A stretch of DNA of 64,000 bases from Natronosalvus amylolyticus (GTDB taxonomy: Archaea; Halobacteriota; Halobacteria; Halobacteriales; Natrialbaceae): positions 3,224,001 to 3,288,000 of the forward strand of contig NZ_CP101156.1 of NCBI RefSeq assembly GCF_024298845.1, read 5' to 3'. A model generated the notes under the pieces. The model worked only from the letters and a program-made list of their open reading frames with translations. It had not been told where the DNA came from and made no database searches. The position numbers and the translations under genes were made by a program. Shown here one piece after another: positions 52,017-60,955 of the stretch (the stretch's first letter is position 1; each line of letters begins with the position of its first letter).

Positions 52017-52481
52017 ATGTACGATACCATCCTCATTCCCACTGACGGCAGCCAGGTTGCACAACACGCGGTCGAACACGCTATCGACATCGCCACGAAG
52101 TACGACGCCAACGTCCACACCCTGTACGTCGTCGATACCGGTGCGATGGACGTCGGCCTCGGGACCGAACAGGTCGACCGTCTCAGACAGGGTCAGTTCG
52201 GTTCGATGCCAGAAGTGCGCGAACGAGCCGAATCCGCCACGAACGCCGTCGTCGAAGCCGCTCGAGCGAGCGGCTACGACCTCGAGGTCACCGAGGCGAT
52301 CACCGCAGGGCAACCGCACCGCCAGATCGCGAGCTACGCTGACGAGCACGATGTCGACCTCATCGTGATGGGCTCTGCCGGTCGTGGTGGGATCAAACGG
52401 GCGCTGCTGGGGAGCGTCGCCGAACGGACGCTTCGAACAACCCATCTGCCGGTTCTCGTCGTCGACGTGCACGAACAATAA
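52017..52481 (+). CDS. Universal stress protein (UspA family)
   Basis: 154 aa. One Usp domain: ILIPTDGSQVAQHAVEHAID opens it, and the nucleotide-binding motif IVMGSAGRGGIKRALLGSVAE (G-2x-G-9x-GS) is intact, so ATP binding is likely. Close to the symporter (3 bp), as in many haloarchaeal transporter-Usp pairs where the Usp may regulate transport. Confidence 0.94.
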   Translation: MYDTILIPTDGSQVAQHAVEHAIDIATKYDANVHTLYVVDTGAMDVGLGTEQVDRLRQGQFGSMPEVRERAESATNAVVEAARASGYDLEVTEAITAGQPHRQIASYADEHDVDLIVMGSAGRGGIKRALLGSVAERTLRTTHLPVLVVDVHEQ

Positions 52482-52718
52482 GATGGGTATGTTCGCCTCC
52501 ACGGAGGAGGAGAGTACCTCACTGACCCCCGATCCGTGGCTCTCGAGGCAGTATTCTGGAAGTCCGACGCCCATTCGAGAAGCGGTCACTGAGCCATCCC
52601 GTACGGTTCGGCCGGTCCGCTCGAGTGGATGTGTCCACTGAACTCCCCTCGAGCAGTCTCGTTCCCATCTGCGACTGGCTCCCCGTTCCACGCATCTTGA
52701 AAACGTTGGACGTATTTC

Positions 52719-52741
52719 CAAAACATTTCACGTATGTTTTG
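52719..52741. promoter_or_regulatory. Distal inverted repeat upstream of tfb
   Basis: CAAAACAT, 7-nt spacer, ATGTTTTG: perfect 8-bp arms, 32 bp before the TATA box. Confidence 0.5.
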
Positions 52742-52748
52742 AATATGA

Positions 52749-52769
52749 TGTGTCTGTCAAACAGACACA
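52749..52769. promoter_or_regulatory. Proximal inverted repeat upstream of tfb
   Basis: TGTGTCTGT-CAA-ACAGACACA: perfect 9-bp arms, 3 bp before the TATA-like CTTAATG. It would overlap the TFB-recognition (BRE) region, so a bound protein could block or recruit TFB. Confidence 0.6.
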
Positions 52770-52772
52770 GTG

Positions 52773-52779
52773 CTTAATG
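52773..52779 (+). promoter_or_regulatory. TATA-like box of tfb
   Basis: CTTAATG, centred about 33 bp before ATG 52809; fits a leaderless or nearly leaderless start. Confidence 0.5.
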
Positions 52780-52808
52780 TCGCCCATCGCTTCGATTGGG
52801 GTGAACCG

Positions 52809-53804
52809 ATGATACGCCCCAGCCGCGAGAGAGAGGGAGCCGCGCAGACCGCGACTGAAACGGCACTCGAGGAGGACCAAACGGAGCGGACTCCTGAAGT
52901 GGACGAGGAGGGCGTGAGACGCTGCCCGGAATGTGCGTCTGACTCGCTGGTGACCAGCGCCAACGGCAGCGAAGTCAGCTGTGAAGACTGTGGCCTGATT
53001 CTCGAGGAAAGTAGCATCGACCGCGGGCCCGAGTGGCGTGCGTTCAACCACAGCGAGCGCCAGAACAAATCCCGCGTCGGCGCGCCGACGACCCAGACGA
53101 TGCACGACAAGGGGCTGACCACGGCTATCGACTGGAAAGATCGGGATGCCTACGGCCGGTCGCTGTCCTCGGAAAAGCGCAGTCAGATGCACCGACTGCG
53201 CAAGTGGCAAGAGCGTATTCGGACCAAGGACGCGGGCGAACGCAACCTCCAGTTTGCGCTTTCGGAAATCGACCGGATGTCCTCGGCGATGGGCATTCCG
53301 CGCTCCGTTCGTGAAGTCGCCTGTATGATCTATCGGCGTGCGCTCACCGAGGACCTGATCCGCGGTCGCTCCATCGAAGGCGTCGCGACGTCGGCTCTGT
53401 ACGCTGCCTGTCGGATGGAAGGCATTCCGCGGAGCCTCGAGGAAGTCGCCGGCGTCTCCCGTGTCGACCGCAAAGAGATCGGCCGAACGTATCGATACGT
53501 CGCCCAGGAACTGGGCCTCGAGATGGAACCGGTCAACCCGAAAAAGTACGTCCCGCGATTTTGCTCCGAACTCGAACTCTCCGAAGAGGTACAGAGCAAG
53601 GCCAACGAAATTATCGACGTCACGACGGAGAAAGGCTTACTTTCGGGGAAATCACCGACCGGATACGCAGCCGCAGCCATCTACGCCAGTTCGCTGTTGT
53701 GTAACGAAAAGAAGACCCAGCGGGAGGTAGCCTCCGTTGCACAGGTAACGGAGGTCACGATTCGGAACCGGTATCAAGAACAGATCGAAGCGATTGGTCT
53801 GTAG
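52809..53804 (+). CDS. tfb: Transcription initiation factor IIB (TFB)
   Basis: 331 aa. Recruits RNA polymerase to TBP-bound promoters. N-terminal zinc ribbon ([25 protein letters not shown]; the Cys pattern is intact), B-reader/linker ([20 protein letters not shown]), then two cyclin folds (about 130-235 and 240-331: [19 protein letters not shown]). Haloarchaea carry several TFBs; this one belongs to that expanded set. The ATG at 52809 fits the TATA spacing and the family N-terminus (MIRPSRERE). Inverted repeats upstream suggest regulated expression. Confidence 0.95.
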   Translation: MIRPSREREGAAQTATETALEEDQTERTPEVDEEGVRRCPECASDSLVTSANGSEVSCEDCGLILEESSIDRGPEWRAFNHSERQNKSRVGAPTTQTMHDKGLTTAIDWKDRDAYGRSLSSEKRSQMHRLRKWQERIRTKDAGERNLQFALSEIDRMSSAMGIPRSVREVACMIYRRALTEDLIRGRSIEGVATSALYAACRMEGIPRSLEEVAGVSRVDRKEIGRTYRYVAQELGLEMEPVNPKKYVPRFCSELELSEEVQSKANEIIDVTTEKGLLSGKSPTGYAAAAIYASSLLCNEKKTQREVASVAQVTEVTIRNRYQEQIEAIGL

Positions 53805-53810
53805 GAGTTT

Positions 53811-55061
53811 TCATACAGCCTCGAGCGGTTCCCGTAACGTCCACCGGTCCTCGAGCGGGTCGAGACGGTTGGGTTCGGCTCCGCGCTCGGTGAGCAGTCC
53901 GCTGTGATACAACATTGCCTTGAGCTGGAAGACCGTCGGTGAGTGATAGATTGCCCCGTCCTCGAGCTGGCTGGCGAGCAGATTGCCGTCTTCGGTCAGC
54001 GCTCGAGCGCGTACGTCGTCGGTACCACGGAGGAACAACTCGACGGCGAACGTGGGCTGCTGGACGTGCAACCACTCGACGAGATCGACGAGCGAGGGGT
54101 CGGTAATGCCGTCTTCGTACATCGTCTGGAGTTCGGTCACCAACAACTTCGTGGCGGGGTACGCCCAGATGACGCGTCTGGTCACCAACCCCCACTTCGG
54201 CGCTATCGAACAGAAGCGCTTTCTCGAGCCGCTCCACGCGGCAAACGAACGGATAGCGGCGTCGACAGACCCGTATTCGGTGTGCGCAAAACGAACGACT
54301 TCTCGGCCCAGCGGTGTGAGACTCGTCCCGGTTGGCGACTCGCTAACGAGTCCGAGAAACGTCGCCCCCTGCCGGGCCCCGTCGACGGCCCGGACGACGT
54401 GTTCGGCCAGCAGTTCGTCGGTCGGGTCGGGATGATACAGTGCCAGGGGGTACGCGAGGTAGTTCTTCGGGTGGTTCAGGCTGAAGGATTTGTCGGCGAC
54501 ACCCTGGGCCGTCGCCTGAAACCGTATCGCACTGGCGTCGCCGGTCGTTCGGTTCCCGACGACTCGAGGTACTTCGAGCGGTTCGACGACGCCGTCGGCT
54601 TCGACGCCGAGGACGCCGACGTTGAGTTCGCGAGCGAGCGTGCGCACCGAGGGCGCAATCGAGTCGGTGGGCGCAGCGACGTAGGCGGCGTTGGCCTCGT
54701 GCAATCGGTCGTACGCCTGGAGGACCCCGCGTTCGACGTCGACGCCGCCGCTTTCGGTGTAGCCTTTCGCTTCGACGGCGATCAACGGCGGCTGGGAGCC
54801 GAAGCGTTCGACGGCGAGGAGCTCCGACTCGAGCGAGCGAACGCCTACCAGATCGGGGTACCCCGAGCCAACCTCGACGTGATTGAACGGAGCCAACTGC
54901 GTTCGGACATCGGCCGGAATCGGTCGGCCGGGGAGCCACTCGTCTTTCCCAAACTGGGTATCGCTGACGACGTAGCTGTTCGGTTCGGACGCCTCCGGAA
55001 ACAACCGCTGTTTCGTGTGGGCGAGCACCTGCGGTTCGGTCAGCGTGGCGACGCCGGCCAT
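53811..55061 (-). CDS. PD-(D/E)XK nuclease-like protein of unknown function
   Basis: 416 aa. An N-terminal segment contains YPDLVGV (P69-D70), then LIAVEAKG (E97-x-K99) and a helix with VLQAYDRL (Q115): the order and spacing of a PD-(D/E)XK nuclease core. The rest (about 130-416) is helical with a possible winged-helix region near the C-terminus (QLKAMLYHSGLLTERG). No methylase or specificity partner is adjacent, so this is not an obvious restriction system. Its stop is 6 bp from the tfb stop (convergent). Confidence 0.68.
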   Translation of the reverse strand: MAGVATLTEPQVLAHTKQRLFPEASEPNSYVVSDTQFGKDEWLPGRPIPADVRTQLAPFNHVEVGSGYPDLVGVRSLESELLAVERFGSQPPLIAVEAKGYTESGGVDVERGVLQAYDRLHEANAAYVAAPTDSIAPSVRTLARELNVGVLGVEADGVVEPLEVPRVVGNRTTGDASAIRFQATAQGVADKSFSLNHPKNYLAYPLALYHPDPTDELLAEHVVRAVDGARQGATFLGLVSESPTGTSLTPLGREVVRFAHTEYGSVDAAIRSFAAWSGSRKRFCSIAPKWGLVTRRVIWAYPATKLLVTELQTMYEDGITDPSLVDLVEWLHVQQPTFAVELFLRGTDDVRARALTEDGNLLASQLEDGAIYHSPTVFQLKAMLYHSGLLTERGAEPNRLDPLEDRWTLREPLEAV

Positions 55062-55116
55062 ACGTCACGATTGCGGAGAGTCCGTATAAATGTGGTCTCG
55101 AGGGTGCAGTACTCGG

Positions 55117-55620
55117 CTATCCGTCTGATTCTCGAGCCAGTTCGGACGAGTCGGTTTGCTCGAGTTCGCTCGAGTCGGTGTATTCGGTGGGTTCAGTCGG
55201 CGACGTACTGTCTGGAGGTTCTCGTTCGGCCTCGAGACAGGCCGGGCAGTAGACGTTCTCGCCCCACTCTGGCACCGCGACGGTGGTCCCGAACAGCACC
55301 CGTCGAGTCGCGTAGCGGCGACGCTCGCCGCCGTCGGCGGGACGTCCACACTCGTCACAGGAAACCGTCTCGTCGGTCACGGCCGCGGTCGACACCGAAC
55401 GCCGTGTGCCGATCACGGAGACTGGATGGGTCGTCGCACTCGCCGCCTGCCAGCAGATCAGCAAGCCTACGGCGAACAACAGCGTCCCGACCCACCAGTA
55501 GCCGAGCCAGGTCGGTACGAAAAACAGCGAAATCAGTATCCAGCCCCAGAGGAGCGCGAACCCGAGGCTGTCGGCGACCCGTCGGAGCCGTCGGTCGAGA
55601 CTTCTCGGTGGCTCGCTCAT
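55117..55620 (-). CDS. Zinc-ribbon membrane protein (paralogue 1)
   Basis: 167 aa. Two membrane spans in residues 20-65 (LLWGWILISLFFVPTWLGYWWV, VGTLLFAVGLLICW), then a four-Cys site: CDECGRPADGGERRRYATRR ... VYCPACLEAE, and an acidic Thr/Ser-rich tail. The next upstream gene encodes a protein with the same layout and Cys spacing, so the two are tandem paralogues. Function unknown. Start ATG 55620, 1 bp after the paralogue's stop. Confidence 0.78.
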   Translation of the reverse strand: MSEPPRSLDRRLRRVADSLGFALLWGWILISLFFVPTWLGYWWVGTLLFAVGLLICWQAASATTHPVSVIGTRRSVSTAAVTDETVSCDECGRPADGGERRRYATRRVLFGTTVAVPEWGENVYCPACLEAEREPPDSTSPTEPTEYTDSSELEQTDSSELARESDG

Positions 55621-55621
55621 C

Positions 55622-56122
55622 TTATCCCTCGAAGGCCCGCTCGAGTTCGCGTTCGGCGCTTTCGTCGTTTTCTTGCACTCGCTTGACCGCCTCCGTCTCG
55701 TGGACGCCCGGTCCGCCACCGGGTCGCGCACACTCCAGACAGTAGTCGTTGATTCCCCACTCGAGGGTGTGCAGCGGAATCCCGAAGACGACGAACTGGC
55801 GGGTGTAGCGTCTGCGTAGCCCCTGTGTCGCCGTCGTGCCACACTCCGTGCAGTGTTTTCGTGGCCCGTCGAACGTGTCCTCGTCGATGCGGTGTTCGAC
55901 GCCGAAGGTGTGCGCGGGGTACAGGGGGATTCCCCTGGCGATCCAGATAACGAACCCGCCGATGAAGAAACTGACCCAGCCGAGCAGGGCTCCCCACGGC
56001 GGGTCGAAGACGACCATCGGCCAGATGAGCAGAAAACAAAGCAGGACCGCTGGGAGTATCTTTCGTAGGAGGGCGAAAGCTCCCACTCGAGTGCGATAGA
56101 GGACGTCGTCGGGTCTAGACAT
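55622..56122 (-). CDS. Zinc-ribbon membrane protein (paralogue 2)
   Basis: 166 aa. Two hydrophobic spans (about 22-40 and 44-65), then CTECGTTATQGLRRRYTRQF and DYCLECARPG, the same spacing as in paralogue 1 (CDECG ... CPAC), with shared phrases such as RRRY and (P/L)EWG. Upstream partner in a two-gene operon. Function unknown; a membrane-bound metal-site pair is suggested. Confidence 0.78.
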   Translation of the reverse strand: MSRPDDVLYRTRVGAFALLRKILPAVLLCFLLIWPMVVFDPPWGALLGWVSFFIGGFVIWIARGIPLYPAHTFGVEHRIDEDTFDGPRKHCTECGTTATQGLRRRYTRQFVVFGIPLHTLEWGINDYCLECARPGGGPGVHETEAVKRVQENDESAERELERAFEG

Positions 56123-56189
56123 CTACGCACATGTTCACCAGGTAACAGTAAAACCGTTCTGATCGTCCATCGTTCGTGGGAAGGGTGTA

Positions 56190-56338
56190 TCGACGAATCT
56201 CGAGGTGATTGCACCGACTCGAGTTTACTATTGCGTCTATACTGAATATTTAGTAAATTTGTTCTGACATACTATCAATATAGCACCAACTCACTACCAA
56301 CTCACCACCGGTATACTACAAATATGCTACCAATAATT
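56190..56338. other. AT-rich segment downstream of scpA
   Basis: About 150 bp of markedly lower GC than its surroundings, with repeated CTACCAAC/CACCAACTC-like words and ACTATCAATAT, ATACTACAAATATG. No ORF. It lies between the zinc-ribbon operon start and the scpA stop and could hold the promoter of the zinc-ribbon operon, terminator-like T-runs or a foreign scrap. Confidence 0.4.
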
Positions 56339-57298
56339 TCAGTCGGCAATCGCTTCACTGGTTTCCGTCTCCGGAACCGCTCGCTGGATCCAGAGATCGC
56401 CGAACAGTTCGTCCTGCTCGAGGACGAGCCGACCCCGGTGGGCGAGAAAGAGCAAGGCCAGATAGGTCATGACGCGTGAGCCGCCTACCTCTTCGATTTC
56501 GGCGTACAGCACCTCCTCGCGGCCCCTGTCGTAGTGTTCGGTGAGGACTTCGTCGACGTCGTCGATCACGGTCTCGATATCCTCCTCGTGGGCCGTGTGC
56601 GTCACGTCGCTCGCCGTCGGTTCGTCGTCCACGCGGAAGTCGTCGCCCGAGTGGTAGTGTAACTCCTGGGTCCCGCGACCGTAGCCGCTGGGCGAGTCGC
56701 TCGTGTCGTAGCTGCGCGAGGACTTCCACCAGGTGCCGCGTTCGGCATCGCGTAACTCCCTGACGAGTTCGTCCAGCGTTTCGGGCTTGCCACGGGCGTG
56801 CTTGCGCTCGAGGCGACGGTCCATCTCCGCCTCGAGGCCCGCGACGGGGTCGAATCCCGGTTCGACGTCGTCCATAGCGCCATCGTCCGCGAACGGGGCT
56901 TCCCAGGGCGGCAGTTCCTCTTCCTCGGGCTGGTCAGGGGCGAACAGTTCGTCGCTTTTCATCCGCAACAGGACGCTCGCGTAAAACAGCGCTCGCCCCG
57001 AGGTTCTGAGGTCGGCGTCGTCGAGTGCCTCGAGGAAACGGTCGGTGACGGTGACGATGTCGATGTCCCAGGGGTCGATCTCGCCGTCTTTGGCGAGTTG
57101 GACCAGCAGTTCGACGGGTTCGACGTCCTCGTCGTCGCCATCCGCTTTCTCTCCCTCGCTTTCCAACTCATCGACGTCCATCTCCGCTTCGTGGAACTCG
57201 AGAGTCGTGTCACCGCCCGGCGGCGACCGCTCTTTCGTTCCCGGCCGTTCGCGGTCTTCGTGACCCGCAATCTGGAGCGGGATATCGTCCTCAGTCAT
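56339..57298 (-). CDS. scpA: Kleisin ScpA-type chromosome segregation protein
   Basis: 319 aa. Kleisin that bridges SMC heads. The N-terminal helices start after an acidic stretch (EPVELLVQLAKDGEIDPWDIDIVTVTDRFLEAL), followed by a disordered Gly/Asp-rich middle (about 165-235) and a C-terminal winged helix (YAEIEEVGGSRVMTYLALLFLAHRGRL). Its ATG overlaps the smc stop by 8 bp (ATGACTGA), so it is coupled to smc. No scpB follows. ATG 57298 is used; longer in-frame options upstream lie within smc. Confidence 0.93.
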   Translation of the reverse strand: MTEDDIPLQIAGHEDRERPGTKERSPPGGDTTLEFHEAEMDVDELESEGEKADGDDEDVEPVELLVQLAKDGEIDPWDIDIVTVTDRFLEALDDADLRTSGRALFYASVLLRMKSDELFAPDQPEEEELPPWEAPFADDGAMDDVEPGFDPVAGLEAEMDRRLERKHARGKPETLDELVRELRDAERGTWWKSSRSYDTSDSPSGYGRGTQELHYHSGDDFRVDDEPTASDVTHTAHEEDIETVIDDVDEVLTEHYDRGREEVLYAEIEEVGGSRVMTYLALLFLAHRGRLVLEQDELFGDLWIQRAVPETETSEAIAD

Positions 57299-60200
57299 CG
57301 GCCGGCACCTCGGTTTCGTCCGGGTTGTCGCCGTCGTCCCCGCTCGAGTCGGAACCACTCAGGTCGATGCCGGTCACCGCGGAGACGTTGTCCTGTTGCA
57401 TGGTCACGCCGATTGCCCGTTCGGAGCGATCGAGCATCGCCGAGCGATGGGAGACGACCACGAACTGGGCGCGACCGGCGAGTTCGTCGACCATCTGACC
57501 GACCCGTTCGGCGTTGACCGCGTCGAGGAAGGCGTCGACCTCGTCCAGTGCGTAGAACGGCGCGGGGTTGTGTCGCTGGATGGCGAAGATAAACGCCAGT
57601 GCGGTCAGCGACTTTTCGCCCCCGGACATCGCATCGAGACGCTGAATCGGCTTGTCGCCGGGCTGGGCTTTCATCGTCAGGCCGCCGTCGAACGGGTCGT
57701 CCTCGTTCTCCAGATGGAGCGTCCCCGTCCCCTCGGAGAGTTTTTCGAAAATTTCGGTGAAGTGGGCGGCGATTTCGTCGTAGGCGTCCATGAACGTCCG
57801 TTTCTTCTGGGTTTCGTACTGCTCGATGCGCTCCCGGATGCCGTCGGCTTCCTCCACCAGCGTGGCCTTCCCCTCTTCGAGCGTCTCGAGGTCCGACCGC
57901 ACCTCGTCGTACTCGTCGATGGCGAGCATGTTGACCGGTTCGAGCGCTTCCATGTCCGCCTCGAGCAACTCGATCATCTCGGTGACGGTATCGTGGTCGG
58001 GAATCTCCTCGGGGTCGTACTCGCCGACGTCGGCCTCGAGGGAGTCGACCTCCCACTCGAGCGCGTCGGCCCGTTCTTGGGCGGACTCGAGTTTGTTCTC
58101 GACAGTGTTCACCCGGTCCTGTTGCTGGTCGCGAGCGGTTCGGGCCTCCGCGACAGCCTCTTTGCACTCGCTTCGTTCGGCTTTGAGTTCGGCGAGTTCG
58201 TCCTCGAGTTCTTCGACGGCCTCGCGTTTGGCTTCGAGTTCCTCCCGTTTGTCGTCGATAGCGGCCTCACAATCCTCGATCGTCGATTCGAACTCCGCGA
58301 TCCGGTTCTGGGCGGTTTCGATGTCGTCGTGGAGGTCCTCGATGGCGTCCTCGGCGTACTGCTTTTCGAGACTCAACTCGTTGAGCGAGCTATCGAGGTC
58401 GTCCATTCGATCTTCGCGTTCGTCGATCTCGGCGTCGAGTTCCTCGATCTGTGCCGTGAGCTCGGGAATCTTCGAGTCCGCCAGTTCGGCCTCGAGGTCC
58501 GAAATCTCGGCTTCGATAGCGTCGATCTCGTCGTTTTTCGTCTCGATTTCGCTTGCAAGTTCGGTCATCCGCTCGTCGACGGTCTCGCGTTCGTCTTCGA
58601 GATCGTCGATTTCGTTCTCGAGCGTCTCGATTTCGCCTTCGACGCGACCACGTTTCTCCTCGAGTTTCTCGAGTTCGTTCTCGATGGAACGCACCTCGTC
58701 GGCGGCATCTGTCTGGCGATCTCTGGCGTCCTCGAGGCGGTCGTCGACGCCACGCAGGTCGCCTCGGACCGACTGCTTGCGGTCCTGTAACTGGGTGATT
58801 TCGGTCGCGACGCGCTCGAGTTGGCCTTTCCCGCCGCTCGCAAAGGAGTACCGGGAACCTTTGCGCGATCCGCCGGTCATCGCGCCGCTCTTTTCGACCA
58901 GATCACCGTCGAGGGTGACCATGCGGTAGTCGCCCATGTAGGCACGTGCCGTCTCGATATCTTCGACGACGAGGGTGTCGCCGAGGACGTACGAAAAGAC
59001 GCTCTCGTACTGGGAATCGAAGTCGACGAGATTGTACGCGAAGTCGACGACGCCTGGATCCGATGGCGCGTTTGGCAGCCCACGACTGCGCATTTTCGTC
59101 ATCGGAAGGAACGTCGCTCGGCCGGCGTTTCGCGATTTCAGGTACTCGATACACTGCTGGCCGACGACGTCATCGTCGACGACGACGTTCGCCAGCCGGC
59201 CACCGGCAGCCGTCTCACAGGCGACGGCGTACTCGCCCGAGACGCTTCCAAGTTCGGCCACCGGGCCGTGAACGCCCTCGATGCTCGCGTTGTTGATGGT
59301 GGTGACCGCGCGGCCGTACGACGAGTCACCGCTCTGGCCAGCGTTGGCCTCGAGTTCGGCGTACTCGGCCTGTTTGGCCTGCAACTCGTCGTCGATATCG
59401 TCGAGTTTCGTTTGTAACTCGCGTTTTTCCTCCCGGAGGTCATCGACGACGTCAGTGATGTTCTTTCGATTGGTCGTCGCCTTCTCGAGTTCGCGCTCGA
59501 GGTCGTTTCGCTCGGTTTCGACTTCGGGCAGCGTCTCGCGTTTGGCTTCGATGGCGTCTTCTTTCTCGCTGACGGCGTTCGACCGTCTGCGGGCTTCGTC
59601 TAATAACCGGTCTTGTTCTCGCTGGAGGTCGTTTTTCGCGGTTTTGGCCGCCTCGAGGTTGTCTTTTTCCGCCTGAAGGGCGGCTTTGACCTCGTCGTAC
59701 TCGGTGTCGACGTTCTCGATTTCGGTCTCGAGACGCTCGCGTTCGGCCTCTCGCTCCCCAATTTCGGCTTTGAGCGAAGCTTTCTCGAGTTTGTACTCGC
59801 GCATCTCGCTCTCGAGGTCAGCGACCTGTTCCTGTTTGCGGTCGATCTGGACGAACGCTTCTCGTCGCGTTGATTCGGCCTCATCGATGCGTTCTTCGGT
59901 CGCATCGATCCGATCCTCGAGTCGTGAGATTTCGCCTTTGACGGACTCGATTTCGCTTTTGATCTGGAGCTGTTCGTCCTCGCCTTTGCGCTCGATTTCG
60001 GCGTTCAGGTCCTCGAGGTCTTCTTCGAGGCGCAACACTTTCCCCTGGCGTTCGTCGAGTTCGCGCTGGAGGTCCGCGAGGTCGTCTTCGAGCGTTTCGA
60101 TGCGGGACTGGACCCGTGTCAGGTCGTCGCGTTTGTCCTCGAGTTCGCTGGCTTTCAGATACCCCTCGTACTCGTCTTTCTCGTCTTTGAGACGGCGATA

Positions 60201-60902
60201 GCGAAGGGCCATCCGACGTTCGTCTTCGAGCTGGACGAGACGGTCGCGTTTCTCTTCGATGCGGAGGGTGGCTTCGTCGATTCGTTCCTGAACGACCTCG
60301 AGTTCCTCGAACGCGTCTTCCTTTTTCGCGTCGAACTCGGCGACGCCGGCGATTTCGTCGATGATCTGACGCCGGTTGTACGGCGTCATGTTGATGATTT
60401 CGGTGACGTCACCCTGCATGACGACGTTGTAGCCTTCGGGGGTGACACCGGCCTGCGCGAGGAGGTCCTGGATATCGGAGAGGTTGACCGAGCGGTCGTT
60501 GAGGTAGTAATACGAGTAGTAGTTGTCCTCGGTGCGTTTGATACGCCGCCGGATGCGGATCTCTTCGCAGTCGCCGACGTCGTCGCTGCCGGCGGCGTTG
60601 ACGACCTGCGAACGGGTCAGGGTTTCGTCGCTGTTGTCGAGAATGACTTCGACGATAGCCTCTCGCGGCCCCATCGAGTCGCCGTCGCCGTCGTGACCGG
60701 GGTTGTAGATCAGGTCGGTCAGTTTTTCCGCGCGGATGCCACGCGTTCGGGCTAACCCGAGGGCGAACAACACGGCGTCGATGATGTTGGATTTCCCCGA
60801 CCCGTTCGGGCCCGTAACGACGGTAAAATCCTCGTAAAACGGGATTTTCGTCTTCCGGCCGAAACTCTTGAAATTGTCTAAGACGAGCGCCTTGATGTGC
60901 AT
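57291..60902 (-). CDS. smc: Chromosome segregation SMC protein
   Basis: 1203 aa, normal SMC size. Walker A GPNGSGKSN (K37, S38), a long coiled coil, hinge around residues 515-680 (VHGPVAELGSVSGEYAVACE, AYMGDYRMVTLDGDLV), second coiled coil, ABC signature LDAMSGGEKSLTALAFIFA and Walker B FYALDEVDAFLDAVN near the C-terminus, then an acidic tail. It organises and segregates the chromosome as a dimer bridged by ScpA. The gene upstream encodes a small coiled-coil protein on the same strand, and scpA overlaps its stop. Confidence 0.98.
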   Translation of the reverse strand: MHIKALVLDNFKSFGRKTKIPFYEDFTVVTGPNGSGKSNIIDAVLFALGLARTRGIRAEKLTDLIYNPGHDGDGDSMGPREAIVEVILDNSDETLTRSQVVNAAGSDDVGDCEEIRIRRRIKRTEDNYYSYYYLNDRSVNLSDIQDLLAQAGVTPEGYNVVMQGDVTEIINMTPYNRRQIIDEIAGVAEFDAKKEDAFEELEVVQERIDEATLRIEEKRDRLVQLEDERRMALRYRRLKDEKDEYEGYLKASELEDKRDDLTRVQSRIETLEDDLADLQRELDERQGKVLRLEEDLEDLNAEIERKGEDEQLQIKSEIESVKGEISRLEDRIDATEERIDEAESTRREAFVQIDRKQEQVADLESEMREYKLEKASLKAEIGEREAERERLETEIENVDTEYDEVKAALQAEKDNLEAAKTAKNDLQREQDRLLDEARRRSNAVSEKEDAIEAKRETLPEVETERNDLERELEKATTNRKNITDVVDDLREEKRELQTKLDDIDDELQAKQAEYAELEANAGQSGDSSYGRAVTTINNASIEGVHGPVAELGSVSGEYAVACETAAGGRLANVVVDDDVVGQQCIEYLKSRNAGRATFLPMTKMRSRGLPNAPSDPGVVDFAYNLVDFDSQYESVFSYVLGDTLVVEDIETARAYMGDYRMVTLDGDLVEKSGAMTGGSRKGSRYSFASGGKGQLERVATEITQLQDRKQSVRGDLRGVDDRLEDARDRQTDAADEVRSIENELEKLEEKRGRVEGEIETLENEIDDLEDERETVDERMTELASEIETKNDEIDAIEAEISDLEAELADSKIPELTAQIEELDAEIDEREDRMDDLDSSLNELSLEKQYAEDAIEDLHDDIETAQNRIAEFESTIEDCEAAIDDKREELEAKREAVEELEDELAELKAERSECKEAVAEARTARDQQQDRVNTVENKLESAQERADALEWEVDSLEADVGEYDPEEIPDHDTVTEMIELLEADMEALEPVNMLAIDEYDEVRSDLETLEEGKATLVEEADGIRERIEQYETQKKRTFMDAYDEIAAHFTEIFEKLSEGTGTLHLENEDDPFDGGLTMKAQPGDKPIQRLDAMSGGEKSLTALAFIFAIQRHNPAPFYALDEVDAFLDAVNAERVGQMVDELAGRAQFVVVSHRSAMLDRSERAIGVTMQQDNVSAVTGIDLSGSDSSGDDGDNPDETEVPADD

Positions 60903-60955
60903 AGTTACTCCCTTCTGCCACGGGGTCCCGGCCGTCGAAACGCGGTCGGAACGTA

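Larger units (their letters stand above)
52482..52808. other. 327-bp intergenic region upstream of tfb
   Basis: The first 200 bp hold no recognisable gene. The last 100 bp form a dense promoter: an 8-bp inverted repeat (52719-52741), a 9-bp inverted repeat (52749-52769) and a TATA-like box (52773-52779), 30 bp before the tfb ATG. Confidence 0.6.

Noticed and set aside
53943-55745. 600-codon plus-strand frame
   Set aside because: Antisense to the PD-(D/E)XK gene and the zinc-ribbon gene; basic and Arg-rich at the end, no known fold.
57396-58790. 464-codon plus-strand frame rich in Val, Phe, Leu
   Set aside because: Antisense of the smc coiled coil and head; no start context or family.
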